From the NCBI GenBank assembly GCA_913031285.1, contig CAJWEI010000010.1:1-64000 (forward strand): DNA of 64,000 nt, read 5' to 3'. Made by a program: the position numbers and the translations under genes. The stretch is from an uncultured Alphaproteobacteria bacterium. GTDB taxonomy: Bacteria; Pseudomonadota; Alphaproteobacteria; Rhodobacterales; Rhodobacteraceae. Below, one piece after another: positions 59,229-64,000 of the stretch. The first letter of the stretch is position 1. Every line of letters begins with the position of its first letter. The notes under the pieces were generated by a model, which saw nothing but the letters and a program-made list of their open reading frames with translations, did no database searches and was not told where the DNA came from.

Positions 59229-62200
59229 TTACTCTTCATAAGCCGGTGGAGGACGACGAAAAATGTCTCTGAACATACCAGGCGTAAACACTGAAAGTGG
59301 ATTAACATTAATATCGAAATCATTAGCCTTTCCTTTGAGAATAAAACTGAAACCCAAAAGACCCTCTCCCTTTTTAGACAAAACTGACCCCACACCATTT
59401 ATAAGATAAACTGGCGAAACGGTGCCTTGCATATCAAACGTCTTATTATGCAAATCATAATACCCATCAAAAGTTACCCCCATGGATGGACCAAACGCAT
59501 AAGCGCTTTTGACGATAAGCTGATCTTTTGTAACCCGAAACATGCCTTCGATCTCGCTAAAAGAAATACCTGGACCAGAGAGAAGATCAATCAATCCTAC
59601 TATGCTGATCGCATTAAAAAGCTCAGCAAGAATGGGTGCTCCCTGAATTTTAACATTATCCACCTTTAAATATCCATCTGTCGCACTGTCCATTTTTGCC
59701 GGTGTCAAAGATAACAAAAGGTCTCCACCAACGGCATGTTTCACCACCCCAAATTCGGTTAGCACAGCGCCTGCTTGTTGAGACTGAAGCTTAATCTGGT
59801 TTTGACCAAACCATGGTTTCAAAAGCCCTTTAACTCTTGCGCGAGGTCCAAAGTTAGCGGAAAACTCACCAAATAACGACTGTCCAATATCAAGATCACC
59901 AACAAAATTGTTGAGTGATAATTTATTCGTAATTTGCACCTTATCTAACGCGATACTCACGGGTATCTGCTTTTTATACTTTGTCTTAGACTGCTGTGAA
60001 GAGAAAAGATATGGCCTCGCGTCAAAATAACCTTGTTTGATTTCAAGGCTTCCATCAGGTCGCATATAGCCGCTGATATCGATATTTTCATCAATGGCAA
60101 ACTTTTTAAATTTAAAACTTGGTTGGCTGGTACTCTTTGTCAGTTGAGAGTGCCCTAAAATTTCCAACCCTGCCCCGTTGAAAGACAACTTTTCAACGAT
60201 CAAACCGTTTTCAAAATACCCGTCCACAGAAAGATTAGCGATGGTGTTTTGCGGCTTTTTCCAGTTCATATGGTCTAATTTCAAAGCCACGCCCAAAAGA
60301 TTGCTTTTTAAACTAAACGACACTTTTTCGTTTCTTGGAAAAATAATCTCAATATCGGCAATAGCACTACCCGAAATCACACTCCTCGGGATGGGGATCG
60401 AAAAACTGTCAATTAGCTTTTGGTTAATTTCTAAAACGGCCAAAATATAAGACGTTCCAGAAACAAAATTAAATTTTACTTCTGCATCTACCTTGATCTC
60501 CTTATATTTAGTGGTTCCGCGCAAAACAAGTGTATCGCGCGTCAAATCCAACTTTGCTGTCTTGCTAAAAAATGATTGTTCACCAAATAAATATTTCGCC
60601 TCAAAATCTGACACTTCACCAGTTGCAGACACGTTCACATCATTTGCCGCAAGTCCAGGTTTTATCGGGAATGCGAGCTTAGCCTCAATCTTGGCGTTAC
60701 CATCAGCAATATCGATTTTCTGATCAGCATGGTCAAGAATATAAAGAGGTGCAAAATTGAGCAGTTCCAGGACAGTTCGTAATCGGCCCTTCCCTACGAT
60801 CGAAAGTTCTGCAGCGCTGGGTTTGATCTTGGTATCAAGTACAACAAATCGACTTCCTCCAAGGTCTATATTTTCGTCTTTTTTTGATGCAACAACAGCA
60901 TTTTGAAAGCTGACTACTGAGCGATGATCATAATTTGAGTAAACTCCATTTGCTTTTTCAATCAGTGGAAATCCAGGTAGAACTCGAAAAGACATATCAC
61001 TAAAAATAAGTTTTGTATCGGATCGGATGTGTTTCTGAGTATCGTATCTTAAAGAAAACATCACCTCAGAAAAATCTGCTTTTAAAATATTATCCTTCAC
61101 CCATTGACGCGGCTCCGGCTTAAAAAACTCTGGCCAATACGCCAACAGGCTTTCAGATGAAATTTGTTCAATCTCGCTATCCATCGAAATCGTCCAGCCC
61201 TCTGAGTCAGTGCTCACATCGACTGACGCGCGCGCGTGGATACCGCGTGTCTTGTCGTGTACATAAAGTTGTTTCAGCTGAATTTCAAAAGGATCCACCA
61301 AAAATCGAAAATCAACAGTCGCAAAATCCAAACTAATAGGAATTTCATAGGCATTTTGCGGATTGGCTTTTATGTCATTTAGAATAAATTGCCCTACCAA
61401 TGAAACACCTTGATCTTCATTCGTCTGAATAAAAGTGTCACCCTCTGCTTTGAGCGTGATATCTGGACTTTTTAGTATCAAGCTATCAAAGCTTAACACT
61501 TTAGATCTCGGCTCATAAGAAAAATATGTGCTTAATTTATCAAAGCCTAGAGGTCTAGAGTTTACATTGGGTTGTAGGATGCCATCGGAAATATTAAGCG
61601 TTGCATGTAATGATCCGATCTCGCCTGATGCTTTTAGGCTGCCTCTAAGCGCACCAGAAATTGGCGCCTTCAAAGCCGACAACCATACGAAAACCGACGA
61701 TTGTGTCGCAAGAATGTCGGATGGCAGATCAGAAAATTTTAATCCAAACTCCGCCTCTTTTTGCTCGATCTCTGTCTCAAAGTTTGCCTCAAGAACGGCA
61801 ACATCAGAGCCACCTGTCAAAAGTGCCAAATTAGCACGGGCAATAAGATCATCGTTTGATTTTTTGAGATGAAAATTTGCGCCATCTATTGTCCAGTTTC
61901 GATTGGCGAGCCCATCGAAATAGTTAAGTGTTATATTCTGGATCTCAAAAGTCCTAAATGCAGCCAACCGTGGCTGCATAAAAAACTGGTCTAGATGAAA
62001 TTTAAAATCGCCTAGTAATTTTGTTCCTACATCATTTGTTTCTATGCCTCCAAATTGGGTAGCAATACTACCATCTGCATTTTTAAAGACTGATACGATC
62101 AATCCGTCCAAAGCGAGATCGGTTATTGCAATCTGGCCTAGCATTGCCAGCCGTAGAGAAAAAGCGGCATTCATATGACGAAGTCTTAGCAGTGTCTGCC

Positions 62201-62498
62201 CCTCTAAATCAGTCAAGACTGAGGAACCAAAAATCAGCATAGGTCGCCATTGCGAATCCAATGACACTGAGAGGTCAGAATTTTCAAAATTTATACCATT
62301 AAGGCTATCATCAATTTGCATGACGATCGGTTGTGACGCCCAACTTGGAAGCTTAAACTCGTTTTGAGAGAGTAAAAGAATGACTAACGCCAAAGTAAAA
62401 ATGACACTGCCAAACAAAGCACCAAACAGAATGCTGAATAAACGAAATATAACCGGAAGATTTTGTCCCGACTTGACGAAAGTTCCAAGAAGTTTCAC
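59229..62498 (-). CDS. AsmA-like protein with DUF3971 domain
   Basis: A 1089-residue protein with one N-terminal membrane segment (about residues 18-48) and a long periplasmic beta-rich region. DUF3971 covers roughly 230-520. An AsmA-like C-terminal domain occupies the last 250 residues or so (LFNAISIVGLIDLLSGPGISF, TKDQLIVKSAYAFGPSMGVTFDG). It belongs to the AsmA/YhdP/TamB group, now linked to phospholipid movement between the inner and outer membranes. It is divergent from the peroxiredoxin gene. It is somewhat shorter than YhdP of E. coli. Confidence 0.85.
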   Translation of the reverse strand: MKLLGTFVKSGQNLPVIFRLFSILFGALFGSVIFTLALVILLLSQNEFKLPSWASQPIVMQIDDSLNGINFENSDLSVSLDSQWRPMLIFGSSVLTDLEGQTLLRLRHMNAAFSLRLAMLGQIAITDLALDGLIVSVFKNADGSIATQFGGIETNDVGTKLLGDFKFHLDQFFMQPRLAAFRTFEIQNITLNYFDGLANRNWTIDGANFHLKKSNDDLIARANLALLTGGSDVAVLEANFETEIEQKEAEFGLKFSDLPSDILATQSSVFVWLSALKAPISGALRGSLKASGEIGSLHATLNISDGILQPNVNSRPLGFDKLSTYFSYEPRSKVLSFDSLILKSPDITLKAEGDTFIQTNEDQGVSLVGQFILNDIKANPQNAYEIPISLDFATVDFRFLVDPFEIQLKQLYVHDKTRGIHARASVDVSTDSEGWTISMDSEIEQISSESLLAYWPEFFKPEPRQWVKDNILKADFSEVMFSLRYDTQKHIRSDTKLIFSDMSFRVLPGFPLIEKANGVYSNYDHRSVVSFQNAVVASKKDENIDLGGSRFVVLDTKIKPSAAELSIVGKGRLRTVLELLNFAPLYILDHADQKIDIADGNAKIEAKLAFPIKPGLAANDVNVSATGEVSDFEAKYLFGEQSFFSKTAKLDLTRDTLVLRGTTKYKEIKVDAEVKFNFVSGTSYILAVLEINQKLIDSFSIPIPRSVISGSAIADIEIIFPRNEKVSFSLKSNLLGVALKLDHMNWKKPQNTIANLSVDGYFENGLIVEKLSFNGAGLEILGHSQLTKSTSQPSFKFKKFAIDENIDISGYMRPDGSLEIKQGYFDARPYLFSSQQSKTKYKKQIPVSIALDKVQITNKLSLNNFVGDLDIGQSLFGEFSANFGPRARVKGLLKPWFGQNQIKLQSQQAGAVLTEFGVVKHAVGGDLLLSLTPAKMDSATDGYLKVDNVKIQGAPILAELFNAISIVGLIDLLSGPGISFSEIEGMFRVTKDQLIVKSAYAFGPSMGVTFDGYYDLHNKTFDMQGTVSPVYLINGVGSVLSKKGEGLLGFSFILKGKANDFDINVNPLSVFTPGMFRDIFRRPPPAYEE

Positions 62499-62579
62499 TG
62501 TTTTCTATTCCGGCTCTTTGTTCTATAAAGGAGTGTTATAGAGTACGTTACAGTAGCATTCGATTATTAGGAAAGTCCA

Positions 62580-63044
62580 ATGACAAATCTGCCATATATT
62601 GCTCCACAAGTACAACTTCCGCGAGACGGAGGCAGTATCGTGCATTTGCCCGATTTAAAACCATCCGCAGTCGTTTTATTTTTTTATCCGCGAGATAATA
62701 CCAGCGGATGCACAGTAGAGGCAAAAGCGTTTACGTCGCTTCTCTGCGAGTTTGAAGCCTTAAATACAAAGGTTATTGGCGTTTCAAAAGATAGTGTCAA
62801 AAGCCACGAAAAGTTTATAACCAAACAAGAGCTTGGAATTCCACTTTTATCAGATAAACTCAGTAATGTATGCGAAAAATTTGACGTTTGGAAAGAAAAA
62901 TCCATGTATGGAAAGACCTTTTTTGGAATAGAACGATCTACATTTTTAATCAATGGCGAAGGTCAGGTAATACGGGAATGGCGTAAGGTAAAAGTTTCCG
63001 GCCATGTCGAAGACGTTTTAATGGCCGTCAAAGAACTCTTGTGA
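62580..63044 (+). CDS. bcp: Peroxiredoxin, PrxQ/BCP type
   Basis: A 154-residue thiol peroxidase that reduces hydroperoxides. The peroxidatic Cys is in FFYPRDNTSGCTVEAKAF near residue 40. The E. coli-type resolving Cys five residues later is a Lys here. A Cys in KLSNVCEKFDVW fits the other PrxQ class, which resolves from a later helix. The conserved Arg lies in IERSTFLI. It is followed after 12 bases by the DUF455 gene. Confidence 0.92.
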   Translation: MTNLPYIAPQVQLPRDGGSIVHLPDLKPSAVVLFFYPRDNTSGCTVEAKAFTSLLCEFEALNTKVIGVSKDSVKSHEKFITKQELGIPLLSDKLSNVCEKFDVWKEKSMYGKTFFGIERSTFLINGEGQVIREWRKVKVSGHVEDVLMAVKELL

Positions 63045-63056
63045 AAAGCAAATAGA

Positions 63057-63896
63057 ATGTCACACCAAATCCCTTCATTGGCAGAAATGGCCGCTCAGGT
63101 TCTTTCTACATCGGATGGACGAGAAAAAACTCGTCGCTCCCTAGAATTTTCTTCTCAGTGGTTTTCACAAAGGACACAAGGGATAATACCTGAGTTAGGT
63201 CAAGCAAAGCCACCAATGCAACCTGCACGACCTGACAAGCCTGAGCTTTTATTACCACGAGAAGTGCCCAAGCGTAGACCGGGAACACCTCAAGGACGTA
63301 TAGCCATACTGCATGCCGTAGCACATATCGAATTGAATGCGGTTGATTTGCACTGGGATATAATCGCGCGGTTTAGAGATGTCACCATGCCAATTGGGTT
63401 TTACGACGATTGGGTCAAAGCCGCCTCAGAAGAAAGTAAGCATTTTAACCTAATGTCTGACTGTCTTGAAGAGCTTGGTAGCTTTTATGGCGCGATGCCC
63501 GCTCACGCAGGCATGTGGCGTGCGGCAGAAGATACTTCAGACGATTTACTAGCACGACTGGCAGTCGTGCCGATGGTACTAGAAGCACGAGGATTGGATG
63601 TAACGCCAAACATCATAGAGGCATTCAAACGCTCTAAAGAGTCAAAAGCCGTCCAAGCCTTGGAAGTCATTTATTCGGAAGAAGTATCGCATGTGGCGTA
63701 TGGTTCTAAATGGTTCAATTTTTTATGTGGCCGCAACAATCTTGACCCAAAAGATATTTTTCACAAATTAGTTCGAAAGTATTTCAAAGGGGCGTTAAGA
63801 CCGCCCTTTAATGAGGAAAAGCGTGCCGACGCGGGGATACCACCCGATTTCTACTGGCCGCTGACAGATGATATAGAAAAACCTGCTTTTTTATGA
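63057..63896 (+). CDS. DUF455 ferritin-like protein
   Basis: A 279-residue helical protein of the DUF455 family, related to ferritin-like di-iron proteins. Candidate metal ligands are in HAVAHIELNAVDLHWD, AASEESKHFNLM and YSEEVSHVAYG, giving the E-X2-H spacing of di-iron sites. The N-terminus (about 1-75) is Pro-rich and less conserved. Its function is unknown. It is next to bcp, and oxidative-stress handling is a guess. Confidence 0.88.
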   Translation: MSHQIPSLAEMAAQVLSTSDGREKTRRSLEFSSQWFSQRTQGIIPELGQAKPPMQPARPDKPELLLPREVPKRRPGTPQGRIAILHAVAHIELNAVDLHWDIIARFRDVTMPIGFYDDWVKAASEESKHFNLMSDCLEELGSFYGAMPAHAGMWRAAEDTSDDLLARLAVVPMVLEARGLDVTPNIIEAFKRSKESKAVQALEVIYSEEVSHVAYGSKWFNFLCGRNNLDPKDIFHKLVRKYFKGALRPPFNEEKRADAGIPPDFYWPLTDDIEKPAFL

Positions 63897-64000
63897 GCTT
63901 AACAGTGCTAAACCGTGCAGTTAATTAAGCTCCTGAGGTAATAATAGTTAAAATTGTTACGCTAATTCAGACCGATTGTTGAAAATGATCACTCTTTAGG

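Overview
The window looks like a chromosome piece from a Roseobacter-group (Rhodobacteraceae) alphaproteobacterium with an AT-rich, shrinking genome. The evidence is the gene order ppiD-trpE-(yibQ)-trpG-trpD-trpC-moaC-moeA-lexA-gltX-gltA and argC-ccmE-ccmF-ccmH, a GAAC-N7-GAAC SOS box of the alphaproteobacterial type upstream of lexA, and a heterotetrameric sarcosine-oxidase operon. By eye GC is near the low forties per cent (not computed). No phage, insertion sequence or CRISPR array was seen.

Layout. 1-3.4 kb is mostly non-coding: one striking Asn-heptad coiled-coil gene with its own terminator, a tRNA-Pro(UGG) gene, and two dead genes (DUF192 and a double cold-shock protein). 3.4-19.1 kb is housekeeping: pdxH, fabI, gpt, an aminotransferase, ppiD, the trp genes with a dead yibQ between trpE and trpG, molybdopterin genes, lexA, gltX and gltA. 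19.2-29.3 kb, all on the minus strand, carries an enoyl-CoA hydratase, cytochrome c maturation genes, argC, murI, an acyltransferase and a fused indolepyruvate oxidoreductase.

29.5-41.6 kb is accessory and decaying. Intact genes are a LysR regulator, a GlxA-type regulator, soxBDAG and mrp. Between them lie a GntR-FCD remnant, a glutamine amidotransferase with three in-frame stops, a frameshifted GlxA-type regulator, about 1.5 kb of unidentified coding-like debris, and a DUF6494-like remnant. 42.0-50.1 kb is a complete-looking carnitine/betainyl-CoA catabolic operon (CaiD-like, NDP-forming acyl-CoA synthetase, CaiA-like, carnitine dehydrogenase-thioesterase fusion, SDR, BKACE) with a divergent GlxA-type regulator. 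50.1-54.6 kb has rlmE, a Ppx/GppA phosphatase, and a one-carbon trio (virulence-factor-family protein, short methylenetetrahydrofolate reductase, methyltetrahydrofolate methyltransferase). 54.7-64 kb has lpdA, DUF924, an MFS transporter, queA, a large AsmA-like protein, a PrxQ/BCP peroxiredoxin and a DUF455 ferritin-like protein.

How it fits together (inference): carnitine is oxidised and cleaved to glycine betaine; methyl groups from betaine derivatives reach the sarcosine-oxidase complex, which yields methylenetetrahydrofolate, and the metF-like and methyltransferase genes interconvert the folate one-carbon pool. The best-supported new observations are the pseudogenes, rebuilt by frame-by-frame translation, and the N-at-d coiled-coil protein.
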